From Sphingomonas arvum (GTDB taxonomy: Bacteria > Pseudomonadota > Alphaproteobacteria > Sphingomonadales > Sphingomonadaceae): DNA of 64,000 bases. Under the pieces are notes generated by a model. The model was not told the origin of the DNA and made no database searches. It was given only the letters and a program-made list of their open reading frames with translations. This document shows positions 9,120-20,200 of this stretch, in pieces. A program made the translations under genes and the position numbers. The stretch spans positions 496,001 to 560,000 of the forward strand of contig NZ_JAPDOB010000001.1 of the NCBI RefSeq assembly GCF_026013565.1. Direction: 5' to 3'. How positions within the stretch are numbered: position 1 is the stretch's first letter; each line of letters begins with the position of its first letter.

Positions 9120-11939
9120 ATGGTCGACATTCCCGCGAGCACAAGCACAACTGCGAGAATCAACGTCGGAGGGACATTGTCCGACGTCCTTGAAAGTCCT
9201 GCAGATCACGACTGGTTTCGAATTCAACTGACCGCCGGCGACGCGGTCGTTATCACGCTGAATGGCGCGGGCGGCGCCCCGCTCGCCGACCCATATCTAC
9301 GTCTCGTTGATTCGTCGGGAACGGCGATCAAGGCGAACGACGACGGTGGCACGGGACTGAACTCGCGTCTCGTATTCACGCCTACTATCACCGGCACATA
9401 CTTCATAGACGTTGGATCATACGCCAACCAGACAAGTGGTACGTACGAGCTCTCGGTGAGCCGCTACGTCCCTCCACCGTTATGGACGCTCGATCAGATC
9501 GCGAGCGAGCTGGTTACTGGTTACTGGGGCGGAAATGGACATCACTTCGGCCTGACTGCTGAAGCAAGTCTGACCGTGAACCTCACGGCACTGAACCCGA
9601 ACGGGCAAGCTCTGGCCAGAGCAGCGCTGGGCATGTGGTCAGACGTAAGCGGCCTGCAATTCGTGGAGGTAGTGACAGCCGGTCAGATCATCTTCAGCGA
9701 GAACGGAGATGGTGCTTTCACCACTTCAGAACCCGCTGATGGCATCATAACAACATCGCGGGTGAACGTTTCGACTCAGTGGCTGATCGAAAATGGAACG
9801 GGCCTCAATAGCTACTCATTCCAAACATACCTGCACGAGATCGGTCATGCACTAGGACTGGGACATGCCGGCGACTATAACATAGAAGCAACTTATCCAG
9901 ACGATGCCCTTTATCCAAATGACAGCTGGGCAAACAGCGTTATGTCATATTTTGGACAGGCCGAGAACGACTACTTCAACGACCTCGGCTTTACGCAGAA
10001 CTATGTCGGATCGCCAATGGGCGCCGATATCTTGGCAATTGCCAGCATCTACGGCTTATCAACCAACGTTAGAACGGGTAACACAACTTACGGCTTCAAC
10101 AGCAACGCAGGACGTGAAATATTCTATTCAGATCGTTACCCCCAGGCGGCGTACACGATCTTCGACAATGATGGCACGGATACGCTCGACTTCTCAGGTT
10201 TCTCCAGCGCTCAGGTCATCAATCTGAACGCCGAAAGCTTCTCGAGTGTAGGTGCCAATGTCGGCAATGTTTCGATCGCGCGGGGGACGGTGATCGAAAA
10301 CGCTATAGGCGGAGGTGGCGACGATACGCTGATCGGCAACTCGGTCGCCAATCTGCTGAATGGCGGTCCAGGAGCAGACACCATGTCCGGCGGCGCCGGC
10401 GACGACATCTTCATCGTGGACAATGCGTCCGATGTAGTTATCGAGTTGCCGGCCGGAGGCCGTGACGAGGTCCGTGCTAGTGTCAGCTACGCCCTACCGT
10501 CACTGGCGGATGTCGAGTTGCTTCGTGCGCTCGAACCGTCGTCAACGACTAGCCTGATCCTGACCGGGAATGGCCTTGGCCAAACGCTGATCGGCAACTC
10601 AGGCGACAACATCCTCAAAGGGCTCGATGGCGATGACATCCTCATCGGCGGCGCTGGTAAGGACTGGCTTGAAGGTGGCTCTGGCAACGACACGTTCATG
10701 GACACGAAAACGGGCCTGAACGGTGATCGTGTTGCAGACTTCAAATTCGGTGATCGGATTGTCTTTACGGATGCTACAATCGCGAACTTCACGTTCAGCA
10801 TCACGGGATCTACGCTGGCCTACTCTGGCGGTAGTCTCTCATTTGGCTATGAACACAGCAGCAAGTTCGTTGCGAGTGCGGCCGCAAATGGCGGCGTCGA
10901 GTTGGTGATATTCAACCAGTTCGCCAGCCCGGGCAGCGTTCTGTTGAGCAACTTCGCCGTTGGTGCGGGTGGCTGGGCTAGTCAGGATCTATACCCTCGG
11001 CACATTGCGGACGTGAACGGCGACGGCTCCAATGACATCGTGGGGTTTGGTCAGGCGGGCGTCTGGGCGTCCTTCGGCTCGGCCAGCGGCAGCTTCACCG
11101 CTGCTGTCCTAGTCGGGTCTACCTTCGGACAAACGACGGGTTGGGCAAGCGATAACCAATTTCATCGCGAACTAGCCGACGTCAATGGCGATGGCCGCAG
11201 CGACATAGTCGGCTTTGGCCTCGCAGGCACATACGTCTCGCTTGCTAAGGCGGACGGCTCCTTCGCCAACCCCATGCTGGGGCTTACGGACTTCGGTACT
11301 ACCCAGGGGTGGGCGACGCAGGAGGGCTTCGCGCGGATGGTGGGGGACGTGAACGGCGATGGAAAGGCCGATGTCATCGGCTTTGGCCGCGCTGGCACCT
11401 TGGTCTCAATAGGCAATGGCGATGGCACCTTCCAAAATCCGACGCTCGCTCTTGCCAACTTCGGCGTCGAGCAGGGCTGGACCAGTAATAATGCTCTGCA
11501 CCGGACGGTCGCTGACGTGAATGGTGACGGCGCCGATGACATCATCGGTTTCGGCTATGCTGGCACCTTCGTTGCGCTCTCCAACGGCAACGGCACCTTT
11601 CTCCCGCCTCAGTTGGCAGTGAACAATTTCGGCAGGGACCAGGGCTGGGCAAGCCAGAACGGCTTTGCTCGCGATGTAGCCGACGTAAATAGGGACGGTC
11701 ATGCAGACATCGTGGGGTTTGGTGTTGCCGGTACCTATGTTGCCTACGGACAAGGCAATGCGTCCTTCTCAGCACCCACCTTCGATGTTGAAGGGTTCGT
11801 TGCAAGTCAGGGCTGGACCAGTGACGCCACCTATCATCGAGAAGTTGCTGACATCAATAATGATGGCATGAATGACATCGTGGGTTTCGGTTTCGCCGGT
11901 GTGTACGTAGGGTACAGCCAGGGTGCTTGGCTCGTCTGA
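9120..11939 (+). CDS. Secreted M10 (serralysin-type) metalloprotease with RTX and FG-GAP repeats
   Basis: The 939-residue protein has no Sec signal, as expected for a type I secretion substrate. Residues ~10-115 form a PPC-like beta-sandwich ('DHDWFRIQLTAGDAV' to 'GTYELSVSRY'). The catalytic domain has the zinc motif 'HEIGHALGLGH' (His239, Glu240, His243, His249) and the Met-turn 'SVMSYF' (Met275). RTX nonapeptides such as 'GGGGDDTLIG' and 'GGAGDDIF' follow at roughly residues 395-530. The C terminus is six units of exactly 56 residues with 'DVNGDGxxDIVGFG' calcium-binding loops (FG-GAP type). It likely degrades extracellular protein. Base composition looks less GC-rich than its neighbours. 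No T1SS genes lie nearby. Confidence 0.93.
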   Translation: MVDIPASTSTTARINVGGTLSDVLESPADHDWFRIQLTAGDAVVITLNGAGGAPLADPYLRLVDSSGTAIKANDDGGTGLNSRLVFTPTITGTYFIDVGSYANQTSGTYELSVSRYVPPPLWTLDQIASELVTGYWGGNGHHFGLTAEASLTVNLTALNPNGQALARAALGMWSDVSGLQFVEVVTAGQIIFSENGDGAFTTSEPADGIITTSRVNVSTQWLIENGTGLNSYSFQTYLHEIGHALGLGHAGDYNIEATYPDDALYPNDSWANSVMSYFGQAENDYFNDLGFTQNYVGSPMGADILAIASIYGLSTNVRTGNTTYGFNSNAGREIFYSDRYPQAAYTIFDNDGTDTLDFSGFSSAQVINLNAESFSSVGANVGNVSIARGTVIENAIGGGGDDTLIGNSVANLLNGGPGADTMSGGAGDDIFIVDNASDVVIELPAGGRDEVRASVSYALPSLADVELLRALEPSSTTSLILTGNGLGQTLIGNSGDNILKGLDGDDILIGGAGKDWLEGGSGNDTFMDTKTGLNGDRVADFKFGDRIVFTDATIANFTFSITGSTLAYSGGSLSFGYEHSSKFVASAAANGGVELVIFNQFASPGSVLLSNFAVGAGGWASQDLYPRHIADVNGDGSNDIVGFGQAGVWASFGSASGSFTAAVLVGSTFGQTTGWASDNQFHRELADVNGDGRSDIVGFGLAGTYVSLAKADGSFANPMLGLTDFGTTQGWATQEGFARMVGDVNGDGKADVIGFGRAGTLVSIGNGDGTFQNPTLALANFGVEQGWTSNNALHRTVADVNGDGADDIIGFGYAGTFVALSNGNGTFLPPQLAVNNFGRDQGWASQNGFARDVADVNRDGHADIVGFGVAGTYVAYGQGNASFSAPTFDVEGFVASQGWTSDATYHREVADINNDGMNDIVGFGFAGVYVGYSQGAWLV
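10941..11936 (+). repeat. Six in-frame 168-bp FG-GAP repeats
   Basis: Units begin at 10941, 11109, 11277, 11445, 11613 and 11781, each exactly 56 codons; the last is cut four codons short by the stop. Each unit has the form 'GW(A/T)S...ADVNGDGxxDIVGFGxAGTxVxxxxGxGSF'. The units have diverged in sequence but not in length. Confidence 0.9.
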
Positions 11940-12361
11940 CCTGTTGGAGATTGCCCGTTCGGCAGGGTCAGCGATCCAAGGTTCTGACAGGAAGGTGGAA
12001 CCCTTATATTTGCAGATCGACGATGGGCACCTACTCCGGCCACTGCTGGGGTAGCGGCCTTCCGCGTCTGACCTGCGTCGATCAACCAGAGCGAAGTAAT
12101 CTGTCCTTCCAATCGGCGCGCGCGTCGTGCGTACATTCTGTAGGCTGGTGTTCGAGAGGACTCGCGAGCGGTTCGCCGCTCCAGTATGCGGTGGTAAGTC
12201 GGCCGTTTGCTCTCCATCCGCTCAAGCGCGACACGGACGTCTCAGCAATCGCGGTCTGACGACTAGCCCCGCAGTGATGCGCTCGCAGCCACCTTTTTTC
12301 CGCGGTTAGGACCGGGCGCCGCTTGCGTGTGGGTTGAACCCAACGCAAGCGGCGCTCGCCG
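11940..12361. other. Intergenic region between convergent RTX protease genes
   Basis: About 420 bases separate the stops of the two convergent protease genes. The open frames here have no recognisable domains or start signals. The only structure I see is the strong inverted repeat at its right end, listed separately. Confidence 0.6.
12316..12355. terminator. Strong stem-loop at the 3' end of the giant RTX gene
   Basis: A 13-bp perfect stem (GCGCCGCTTGCGT paired with ACGCAAGCGGCGC) is extended by a nested TGGGT/ACCCA pairing. It sits seven bases beyond the minus-strand stop at 12362 and also downstream of the plus-strand protease. Neither side has a clear T run, so it may act as a bidirectional transcript-end or stabilising hairpin rather than a classical intrinsic terminator. 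Confidence 0.6.
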
Positions 12362-15300
12362 TTAGAGGTATTGCACGGTGTTGATCGAGCCCGCGCCGAC
12401 CAGGCTGAGGGACGACACATCGTGATAGCCGACGTCGGCGACCATGGTCGTGGAGGTCGCGGGCGCAGTTGCTGTGGTTGCCGTCACGAAGTCGGCTTTG
12501 GTGACCGTCTTGGTGCCGAGCAGCGCCACTGCGAAATCCGCCACGCCGTCACCATTGGAGTCACCATATACAACCGTGGTGAAGGTCTTGGTGTCGAGCT
12601 TAGTGCTGCCATCGAGGTCGATGCCCAGAGCCTTCTCGGCGGAGTTGATGTTGCCGAAGGTCTCCCAGCTGAGAACCTTGGCGGTGCCGAAGTCCAGGCT
12701 GTCGTTGCCGATCTGCTCGAAGTCGAACACGACGTCCACCGCGAGGCCGCCCTTGGCGCCCGACGTCGGGGTGCCGGCACCGAAGACGAAGGTGTCGTTG
12801 CCCCCGTCGCCGTACAGCTTGTCGAACCCGTTGCCGCCGATGATGACGTCGTTGCCGGCGCCACCATGAAGCGTGTTCGACAGGCCGTTGCCTTCGATGC
12901 GGTTGGCGAGCTCGTTGCCGTTGCCCGTCAGCGCGCCGCCGGTGAGGACCAGGTCCTCGATGTTGGTGCCGAGGCTGTAGTTCACCGAGCTCACCACCGT
13001 GTCGCGTCCGGCGTTCAGACCTTCCGTCACCACGTCGCCGGCATCGTCGACGATGTAGCGATCGTTGCCGAGCCCGCCAGCCATGGTGTCGGCACCCACG
13101 CCGCCGTCAAGAATGTTGGCTCCGGCGTTGCCGATCAGGCTGTTGGCGAGGCCGTTACCCGTCCCGTTGAGGTTGGCCGCGCCGGTCAGTTCCAGGTTCT
13201 CGACCTCGGCACTCAAGGTGTAGCTGACGGAGCTCACGACGGTGTCGAGGCCGCCGTTGGCAGCCTCGGTCACCAGATCGCCAGCATTGTCGACGAAGTA
13301 GCGGTCGTTGCCGCCGCCACCAGCCATCGTGTCCGCACCCGCGCCGCCGTCGAGGACGTTGGCGCCCGAATTCCCGATCAAGCTATTGGCGAGATCGTTA
13401 CCCGTGCCGCTGAGGTCCGCCGTTCCGGTCAATTGGAGGTTCTCGACTGCCGCGGTTAGCGTGTAGCTGATCGAGCTCTGGACCATGTCGATGCCCTCGC
13501 CGGCAAGCTCGGTCACCACGTCGCCGGCATTGTCGACCACATAGCGGTCGTCGCCGGCGCCGCCGATCAGAGTGTCGGCACCAGCACCGCCGTCGAGGAC
13601 GTTCGCATTGCCGTTGCCGGTAATCCGGTTGGCAAGCTCGTTGCCTGTGCCGTTTAGGGCGGCTCCGGTCAGTTCGAGGTCTTCGACGTTCGTGCCTAGC
13701 GCGTAGCTGATGGAGCTGGTCACCGTGTCGCGGCCAGCGTCCGCAAGCTCGGTAACCTGGTCGCCGGCGTCGTCGACCACATAGCGATCGTCGCCCGTCC
13801 CACCCACCAAGGTGTCGGCCCCGGCACCGCCGTCCAGCAGGTCGTCACCGGCGCCGCCATCAATCACGTTGGCGCCCGCGTCACCCTTGAGCGTGTCGTT
13901 GAAGGCCGAGCCGGTCAGGTTCTCAAGCTGACTGAGCGTATCGGAGCCCGCGCCCGTGGCCTGCGGCCCAGTCAGGCTCAGATCCACGGTCACGCCGTTC
14001 GCGGCATCGCTGTAGCTGGCGGTGTCGATACCCTCGCCGCCGATCAGCGTGTCGTCGCCGGTGCCGCCACGAAGCAAGTCGTTGCCGCTGCCGCCGTCGA
14101 GCGTGTCGTTGCCCGCCAGGCCTACCAGCACGTCGTTGCCGGCGCCGCCGTTCAGCACGTCGTTGGCGGTGGCGCCCGTGATGGTCTCATCGCCGTCGAA
14201 GCCGGTCAGGTTGAGGCTGCCGATGAAGCCATCGAAGTTGAAGGCCGTGAAGCCACCGGTGTAGCCGTTGCTGATCGTAAAGACGGTCACGAAGCCGTTG
14301 ACCCCGGCCGACCCGTCACGATCGACCTGCACCAGCAGGTCCGTGCCCGATTGGACCAGGCGCAAGTGGCCGCTGGCGAACGCGTTGCTGTTCTGCGCGT
14401 AGCCGGTCAGGCCGAGGTTCAGGAAGGTCGTCATCTCGAACCGGTCGCCCGAGTTGCCGACCTGGAAGTCCGTGACAACGTTGGTGCGAGCAGTCGTGGC
14501 AACGTCGGTCGAGGCCGCCGCCGTGGCGCCCACGCCGAGTTGGATGATGTCGGCTCCCTCACCAAGGGTGATGCGGTAGTTGTTGACGGTGGATGCCCCG
14601 CGCATGCTGATGCTGATGAGGTCATTCCCCGAGCCCGCGTCGATCGTGGCACTGGCAACACCGGTCAGGATGACCCGGTCGTTACCGGCGCCGCCGCTGA
14701 CGGTGACCGTATCGAGGTTGCGGTCGTTGGAGGTGGCACCCGGCGCCAGATAAGTGGCGGTGGACAGGCCGCCGACGTAGGTGGCCAGGGCGGTCGACAA
14801 CGTGCCGCCGCGCAGCTCGATGAGGTCGTCACCGTCGCCGCCGTCCATGGTGACGTTGGTGGCGACGTTGGTCGTGCCGCGGGTGACCAGGATGCTGTCG
14901 TTACCGCCGTAGCCGAACAGGCTGTCTGACTGGCCGGCGGGCCCTGACACGGCATTGTCGATCAGCAGGTTGAAGTCGTCGTTGCCGCGCAGGGTGTCAC
15001 CGAAGTTCGAACCGGTAAGATACTCGATGCCGATCAGCGTGTCGGTGCCTTCGCCGCCAGTATTCTGCGCATTTCCCTCGCCCTGGATGCGGAGGTCTAC
15101 CGTGACGCCCGCCGTCGAGTTGACGTAGGTCGCCGTGTCGAGGCCCTCGCCGCCGATCAGCGTGTCGTTGCCGAGGCCGCCCGATAGGGTGTCATTGCCG
15201 TACCAGCCGTCGAGCACGTCGTCGCCGGCATTGCCGACCAACGTGTCGAGCGTGCCGCCGCCATGGACCACGTCATTGCCCGAACCGCCGCGGAAGATGA

Positions 15301-18300
15301 CCCGTTCGATGCTGATGAAGGAGCCGTAGTCCGCGCCGTCCTGGGTGATGGCGCTGTTGCCCGCGACGTTGCGCAGGTCGAAGGCGATGCCGCCAGTCTG
15401 GTCGGTGTAATAGGCGTAGGCGATGTCGGTCCCGTCGCCGCCATCGAACACGTCCATGCCGCCGTCATTGGTGTATACGGTGGATAGGCCCGCGGCGGTG
15501 CCGTTGGCGATGCCGCCGACCAGGATGTCGTCGCCTTCGCCGCCGCGCAGGACGTCGTTGCCCAGACCGCCGACCAGGCTGTCGCTGCCCGCGCCACCCT
15601 CGAGCACATCATCGCCGTCGGCGATGCCGGCCGCGGTGCTGAGCGTGTTGACGTAATCGCCGAAGATCACGTCATTGCCGCCGCCGCCAACGAGCGTGTC
15701 GCCGAGGCCGCCGCCGACCAGGAAGTCGACGGCCGCGCCGCCGACTAGTCGGTTGACCGTGCCATTGCCGCCGGTAAGCGTGTTGGCGAAGGTAGCAGAG
15801 CCGACCACATTCTCGACGTTGGTGATGGTGTCAGAGCCGCCGTAGCTGCCGGTGTTCTGAGCGGCGACGGTGTTAAGGTTGACGGTCACTGTCGAGGTGG
15901 CAGCGGAATAGTCCACCGTGTCGGAGCCGCCCGCGCCATTGTAGACGTCGTTGCCGCCACCGTCGAAGAGGACGTTGTCGTTGCCGTCGCCCGTGACGGT
16001 GTCCGCGCCTGAGCCCGTCCGGACATTCTCGAAGCCGCTGATGGTGTCGTTACCCTGGCCCGTGTTCTGCGCCGTTGTAGTCGCAAGATTCACGGTGACT
16101 CCCGTGGTTCCGCGAAACACTAGTGTGTCCACGCCGCCGCCGCCGATGAGCGTGTCATCACCGAGGCCGCCATCGATATCGTTGGCGCCATCGTCACCGG
16201 TCAGGGTGTCATTGCCGGCACCACCTTGCAGGTTCTCGATGCTGTGGAGGGTCGCGATCGCTTCGCCACCTACGCTCGCAGTCCCGTCCGCAACGCCGTT
16301 GAGCGTTGCGGTGACCGCGGCCGTGAAGCCCGCGAACGACGCCGTATCGCGGCCGGCACCGCCATCGAGCAGGTCCACCGCGCCAGGGCCGTTGGCCCCC
16401 GGGTTGAGCATGTCGTCGCCCGCGCCGCCCGAGATGGTGTTGGCGTCGGCGTCGCCCGTCAGCGTGTCGTTGAACGCCGAGCCGAGCAGGTTCTCGAACC
16501 CGCTGAGCGTATCCAGACCGGCGTTGACCGTGTTCTGGGCGGCCCCCTGGCCGGCCAGGCTGACCGTCACGCCTGCTGCAGCGCCGGCATAGGACGCGGT
16601 ATCGTTGCCAGCTCCACCGACCAGGGTGTCGTTGCCGAGTCCGCCTTCGATGACGTTGTCGTTGCTGTCGCCGGTCAGCGTGTCGTTCAGCGCCGAGCCG
16701 ATCAGATTTTCGATGCCGGTCAGCGTGTCCGACCCGGCCGCAACCGTATTCTGAGCGGCGCCCTGCACGTTAAGGTCGACCGTGACGCCCGTGGCAGAAC
16801 CACCGGTAAAGGCGTTCACGAAAGAAGCGGTATCATTGCCGGCGCCGCCGGTCAGGATGTCGTTGGAGATCGTACCCTGCAAGAGGTCGTCGCCGTCGCC
16901 GCCGTTCGCCACCAGGCTGCTGGTGTTGTTGGCGGTGACCGTGGTGGTGACGTCCGCCGCGCCCTGCAAGGAGATGTTGAGCTGGTAGGTCTGACCCGCC
17001 GTCAGCGCTTGCGCGGTGGCGGCTCCGGTCCATTGGCCGACCCGGATGTAATAGGTCCCTGGGGCGGCGAAGGTGTAGACGAGGTAGGCGTCGTCATGGC
17101 CAGGCGGGGAGGCATCGCCGGCACCCGTGTCGTTCGACGCGAGCACCGTGCCGGCGCTGTTGACCAGTTCGATGAAGCTGTCGAGCAGCGTGCCGTTTCC
17201 GTCGATGTCGAAGATCGCCTGCGCACCGGCCTGGGTTACATCGACGCGGTAGTATTCGAGCACACCACCGGTCGCGGTTGCGTTGATCGTCGCATGCGGC
17301 AGGCTCGTCGAGTTGGTGATGTTCGGATTGGCATCGACATCGTACGCGCCCGCAGTGCTTACCGCCGTGGCAATCGAGCCATTGTTGGTCGACTGCGCCT
17401 TGGTGATGTCTTCCTTTGAGGGTGCCGAGTAGGTCGTGGTCGTGGTGAAGCCACCACCGATCAACCGATCGTTGCCGCCGCCACCGGACAGGGTGTCCGC
17501 GCCGCCCGAACCGCCGGTCAACGTGTTGTCCTCGCTGTTCCCGGTCAGCGTGTCGGCGCCGGCGGTGCCGCCGATGTTCTCGATGCTGCGCAGCGTGTCG
17601 GTCTCACCATCGTGGTTGACGATCACGTCGGCGCCCGAGTCGTTCAGCGTGACGCTGACGCCGCTCGGATTGGTGAAGATAACCGTGTCGCTGCCGCCGC
17701 GGCCATCAAGGACGTTGTTGGCGGTGTTGCCGATGAACACGTCATTGCCTGCACCGCCGGTGGCGTTCTCGATGAGGGAGCGCGAGTCGTTGTTGTAAAG
17801 CAGCGACATGGCGATGTTGCCGGGCGCCAGCGACGTCAGGTTCTGGTAGGCCAAGCTGTTGGCGAGCTGCGCCTGATCTACCGTCGAGAACTCGCCCGGT
17901 CGCAGGTCGACGCTGACGCCGTTGGCGTAGTTGCTGGCATCGATCGTGTCGTTGCCGCCGCCATCCCAAATCGTGAGAAAGATCTTGTTGCCGGCCGGCG
18001 TGCCCTGGCTCACCCCGTTGATGAACATCTCGCCGGTGGTCTGGCTGAAGGTGTACACACTATCGGTGTTGTTGGTGTTGTAGTTCGCACCATACATGTA
18101 CTGCAGCGCCGCGAGGTCGTACTGCATGTAGGTCTGCGGCTGGTTGATCTTCTCGCCGGCGAAGTTGCTGTTGGTGAACGGTGCCGGCGTGTAGGTCATC
18201 AGCGACCAGGCTTGCCCGTCTCGATCCGGAGTGAGCGACTGGGTGCCGGCGCGCGGGCTGGTCCCGAAGTATGAGGACAGGTCGCTGTTTGTGTAATCCT

Positions 18301-18997
18301 GGTGCCCGTGCTTCAGCCCCATCGTGTGGCCGATCTCGTGCATCATGGTGGCGAAGCCCCACGTGCCCTGCACGGCGAGGTCGTAATAAGGCTGGTTGGT
18401 GCGGCCGAACCAGATATCGCCCGCCACCCCACGGGTGTCCGACGGGAAACCGCCGTAGGCCGAGGGAGCATCCTGATCCGCGGTCTGTGAGATGCGGATG
18501 TTGGCGTGCACCGTGTCGGTTTCGGTGATCTGGGTGAAAATCAGGCCCGTTACGGCAGACAGCTGCGCAAAGGCGGCCTTGGCGGCGTTCTGCTGCTGCG
18601 TGCCGAGATCAAGGTGGAGGAGGCTGACGCCGTTCGCATCATAGCCCGTGCCGTTGTAATTCGAACCCGACGTGGGGAAGCTGTAAGTGAGGTTCAGCGT
18701 GCCCCACTTGGAGCCGATCAGGGTCGCATCGATGTTGCGATTCCCCGTGAAATAGTGACTGCCGTCCGAATTCGTGCCGAGCGTCAGCACGTTGCCGATG
18801 CCGCCGCTTTCCGGGTTGGCGTCGTTGATCCCGCCTTTCGCCGGAGACCCTTCGATCGCAGAATCATGAGCACCCTGGCAGAATGGGCAGCTGCAGCCTT
18901 CCACCACCGCGACATGAACGATTTCGCTCAGCGGGTCCCAGGTGAGGGACGCGTCATTGTTGGCAGGCGCGTGAAAGTCGCTGACGGAATCGGTCAT
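12362..18997 (-). CDS. Giant secreted M10 metalloprotease with extended RTX region (2211 aa)
   Basis: The catalytic domain contains the zinc motif '[13 protein letters not shown]' (His220, Glu221, His224, His230) and the Met-turn 'SLMTYTP' (Met267). Before it, a short N-terminal region carries an unusual '[10 protein letters not shown]' cluster (Cys35, Cys37, Cys40, His44). From about residue 385 to the end the protein consists of RTX blocks ('[11 protein letters not shown]', '[13 protein letters not shown]'), interrupted near residues 565-680 by a PPC-like domain ('[11 protein letters not shown]', '[10 protein letters not shown]'). Late units repeat '[17 protein letters not shown]'. The end includes '[13 protein letters not shown]', consistent with a C-terminal secretion region. 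There is no Sec signal, so type I export is likely. It converges on the other M10 gene. RTX counts this high also suggest a surface or biofilm role. Confidence 0.93.
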   Translation of the reverse strand: MTDSVSDFHAPANNDASLTWDPLSEIVHVAVVEGCSCPFCQGAHDSAIEGSPAKGGINDANPESGGIGNVLTLGTNSDGSHYFTGNRNIDATLIGSKWGTLNLTYSFPTSGSNYNGTGYDANGVSLLHLDLGTQQQNAAKAAFAQLSAVTGLIFTQITETDTVHANIRISQTADQDAPSAYGGFPSDTRGVAGDIWFGRTNQPYYDLAVQGTWGFATMMHEIGHTMGLKHGHQDYTNSDLSSYFGTSPRAGTQSLTPDRDGQAWSLMTYTPAPFTNSNFAGEKINQPQTYMQYDLAALQYMYGANYNTNNTDSVYTFSQTTGEMFINGVSQGTPAGNKIFLTIWDGGGNDTIDASNYANGVSVDLRPGEFSTVDQAQLANSLAYQNLTSLAPGNIAMSLLYNNDSRSLIENATGGAGNDVFIGNTANNVLDGRGGSDTVIFTNPSGVSVTLNDSGADVIVNHDGETDTLRSIENIGGTAGADTLTGNSEDNTLTGGSGGADTLSGGGGNDRLIGGGFTTTTTYSAPSKEDITKAQSTNNGSIATAVSTAGAYDVDANPNITNSTSLPHATINATATGGVLEYYRVDVTQAGAQAIFDIDGNGTLLDSFIELVNSAGTVLASNDTGAGDASPPGHDDAYLVYTFAAPGTYYIRVGQWTGAATAQALTAGQTYQLNISLQGAADVTTTVTANNTSSLVANGGDGDDLLQGTISNDILTGGAGNDTASFVNAFTGGSATGVTVDLNVQGAAQNTVAAGSDTLTGIENLIGSALNDTLTGDSNDNVIEGGLGNDTLVGGAGNDTASYAGAAAGVTVSLAGQGAAQNTVNAGLDTLSGFENLLGSAFNDTLTGDADANTISGGAGDDMLNPGANGPGAVDLLDGGAGRDTASFAGFTAAVTATLNGVADGTASVGGEAIATLHSIENLQGGAGNDTLTGDDGANDIDGGLGDDTLIGGGGVDTLVFRGTTGVTVNLATTTAQNTGQGNDTISGFENVRTGSGADTVTGDGNDNVLFDGGGNDVYNGAGGSDTVDYSAATSTVTVNLNTVAAQNTGSYGGSDTITNVENVVGSATFANTLTGGNGTVNRLVGGAAVDFLVGGGLGDTLVGGGGNDVIFGDYVNTLSTAAGIADGDDVLEGGAGSDSLVGGLGNDVLRGGEGDDILVGGIANGTAAGLSTVYTNDGGMDVFDGGDGTDIAYAYYTDQTGGIAFDLRNVAGNSAITQDGADYGSFISIERVIFRGGSGNDVVHGGGTLDTLVGNAGDDVLDGWYGNDTLSGGLGNDTLIGGEGLDTATYVNSTAGVTVDLRIQGEGNAQNTGGEGTDTLIGIEYLTGSNFGDTLRGNDDFNLLIDNAVSGPAGQSDSLFGYGGNDSILVTRGTTNVATNVTMDGGDGDDLIELRGGTLSTALATYVGGLSTATYLAPGATSNDRNLDTVTVSGGAGNDRVILTGVASATIDAGSGNDLISISMRGASTVNNYRITLGEGADIIQLGVGATAAASTDVATTARTNVVTDFQVGNSGDRFEMTTFLNLGLTGYAQNSNAFASGHLRLVQSGTDLLVQVDRDGSAGVNGFVTVFTISNGYTGGFTAFNFDGFIGSLNLTGFDGDETITGATANDVLNGGAGNDVLVGLAGNDTLDGGSGNDLLRGGTGDDTLIGGEGIDTASYSDAANGVTVDLSLTGPQATGAGSDTLSQLENLTGSAFNDTLKGDAGANVIDGGAGDDLLDGGAGADTLVGGTGDDRYVVDDAGDQVTELADAGRDTVTSSISYALGTNVEDLELTGAALNGTGNELANRITGNGNANVLDGGAGADTLIGGAGDDRYVVDNAGDVVTELAGEGIDMVQSSISYTLTAAVENLQLTGTADLSGTGNDLANSLIGNSGANVLDGGAGADTMAGGGGNDRYFVDNAGDLVTEAANGGLDTVVSSVSYTLSAEVENLELTGAANLNGTGNGLANSLIGNAGANILDGGVGADTMAGGLGNDRYIVDDAGDVVTEGLNAGRDTVVSSVNYSLGTNIEDLVLTGGALTGNGNELANRIEGNGLSNTLHGGAGNDVIIGGNGFDKLYGDGGNDTFVFGAGTPTSGAKGGLAVDVVFDFEQIGNDSLDFGTAKVLSWETFGNINSAEKALGIDLDGSTKLDTKTFTTVVYGDSNGDGVADFAVALLGTKTVTKADFVTATTATAPATSTTMVADVGYHDVSSLSLVGAGSINTVQYL

Positions 18998-19156
18998 GTA
19001 TCGAAGCCCCTACTGGTACGCAGATGGCATGGTTGTGACGAGCGATTCAGGTCTATGCAATTAGTTTTACGTATGCTTAACTTTTTTATGCACCGTGTGT
19101 CGTGACTTGCGAAAAGCCTCGGCTTAACAAGGCGATGCTTGAGCCCGGAGGAGCGC

Positions 19157-19645
19157 ATGGTTCGCCTTTTGCTACCCGCCGCGGCGGCGCTTGCCGCCTG
19201 CACCGCGGCGCCTCAGAATGATGCCATGACGAGCCCTACGTCGCCCTCGCAAGCGCCTGCATCGAGCGCGCAGGAGAAGTCGCAGCGGGCGGGCGCGGCG
19301 GTGGCGCCCAGCCAGGAGCCGGTCTCGGCCGCAGCCAATCCGTTGCCTGCTCGACAGGTCGATGCAGCGGCTGCGGCGGAGGGTCGTCGAGCGCTGTCGA
19401 CGGCGTTCGTGCGCGTTGGACCGGACGGACTGCTGACGGTTGAAAAGCGCGGTGGACAGGTGCTGACTCTCAGGGCCGTGGTGATGGGCCCGGACAGCTA
19501 TTGCGGCATTCCTGCGGGGACCGCGAAGGGCAAGTATTGCGGCAGCTATGCGGAAGTCGCCGCGGCGCGGCCCGGCGGAGCTCCGCCCCCAGCACAGCCC
19601 GACCTTGCCGCACCCAACCCGGCACCGACCGGCGAGCGGAGATAG
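19157..19645 (+). CDS. Small lipoprotein, function unknown
   Basis: The 162-residue product starts at ATG 19157, preceded by GGAGGA. The N terminus 'MVRLLLPAAAALAACTAAP' is a short lipoprotein signal with lipobox LAAC, so the mature protein should be membrane-anchored. A Ser/Ala/Pro-rich spacer of about 60 residues precedes a compact region ('FVRVGPDGLLTVEKRGGQ', 'DSYCGIPAG', 'YCGSYAEV') with two cysteines that may form a disulphide. The tail is again proline-rich. It is divergent from the giant RTX gene across 159 AT-richer bases that should hold both promoters. I do not recognise the family. Confidence 0.75.
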   Translation: MVRLLLPAAAALAACTAAPQNDAMTSPTSPSQAPASSAQEKSQRAGAAVAPSQEPVSAAANPLPARQVDAAAAAEGRRALSTAFVRVGPDGLLTVEKRGGQVLTLRAVVMGPDSYCGIPAGTAKGKYCGSYAEVAAARPGGAPPPAQPDLAAPNPAPTGERR

Positions 19646-19663
19646 CTTCTCCCCGACACCGGC

Positions 19664-19686
19664 GGAGCGCTTGGGGCCGGCGCTCC
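19664..19686. terminator. Stem-loop between convergent genes
   Basis: GGAGCGC pairs with GCGCTCC around a nine-base loop, between the lipoprotein stop (19645) and the minus-strand receiver gene stop (19727). There is no T tract, so termination activity is only a possibility. Confidence 0.35.
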
Positions 19687-19726
19687 AACCTTCAAAGCAT
19701 GGCACCGTGCCCGGACGAGAGCGCGA

Positions 19727-20182
19727 TCAGCCGCAGAGGTGAAGTTCGGCGGCTTGTCGCAGAAGGGCTGCGGTGAACGGCTTCGCCAGCTTTGGGGCGC
19801 TGGCCAGATGAGGGTCGGACAGGGCAAGGTCGACGTAGCCGGTGACCACCAGGTGTCGAATGCCGAGCTCCTGCAAATATCTTGCGACCGGGCCGGACAG
19901 TTCCCCGTCAAGGTTGCCGTCCAGGGTCACGGCATCGGGTGCAAGCTCTGCCACCATCGACAGCGCGTCGCGCACGGTGGACGCGATTCCGAGCACCGTT
20001 GCTCCCGCGTCGGCGAGGGCCTCCTCGATGTTCATGGCGACCAGCGCCTCATCCTCGACGATCAGAATCCGTCGCCCGGTCAGGCAGGAATGGTCGATGT
20101 CACGCACTGGCGGCCCCTTTTTCTCGCCGGCGAGCGGCTCGCTGCACGCCGGCGGTGCGAATTGTTGCACAGGCGCTGCCAT
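19727..20182 (-). CDS. Stand-alone response-regulator receiver protein
   Basis: The 151-residue protein is a CheY-like receiver: 'RRILIVEDEALVAMNIEEAL' supplies the acidic pocket, 'AVTLDGNLDGE' the phosphoacceptor region, and 'KLAKPF' the conserved lysine. There is no output domain. The start at ATG 20182 is preferred over a longer frame that would run into the divergent heme oxygenase gene; a GTG about 24 codons further in is an alternative. It faces the heme oxygenase gene across only 18 bases. Receivers of this type often accompany phytochrome-like HWE/HisKA2 kinases in alphaproteobacteria, but no kinase is in the window. Confidence 0.85.
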   Translation of the reverse strand: MAAPVQQFAPPACSEPLAGEKKGPPVRDIDHSCLTGRRILIVEDEALVAMNIEEALADAGATVLGIASTVRDALSMVAELAPDAVTLDGNLDGELSGPVARYLQELGIRHLVVTGYVDLALSDPHLASAPKLAKPFTAALLRQAAELHLCG

Positions 20183-20200
20183 CAACCTAGAGGCCCAGCG

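Noticed and set aside
12371-17419. Long open frames on the plus strand (up to about 400 codons) inside the giant RTX gene
   Set aside because: They are antisense to a repeat-rich, GC-rich gene, carry no domains, and are products of biased codon use. The minus-strand frame has a full M10 domain.
12362-18997. Dense short repeats that could be mistaken for a CRISPR array
   Set aside because: The repeats are in frame, degenerate, and encode GGxGxDxLx RTX nonapeptides; there are no unique equal-length spacers or cas genes.
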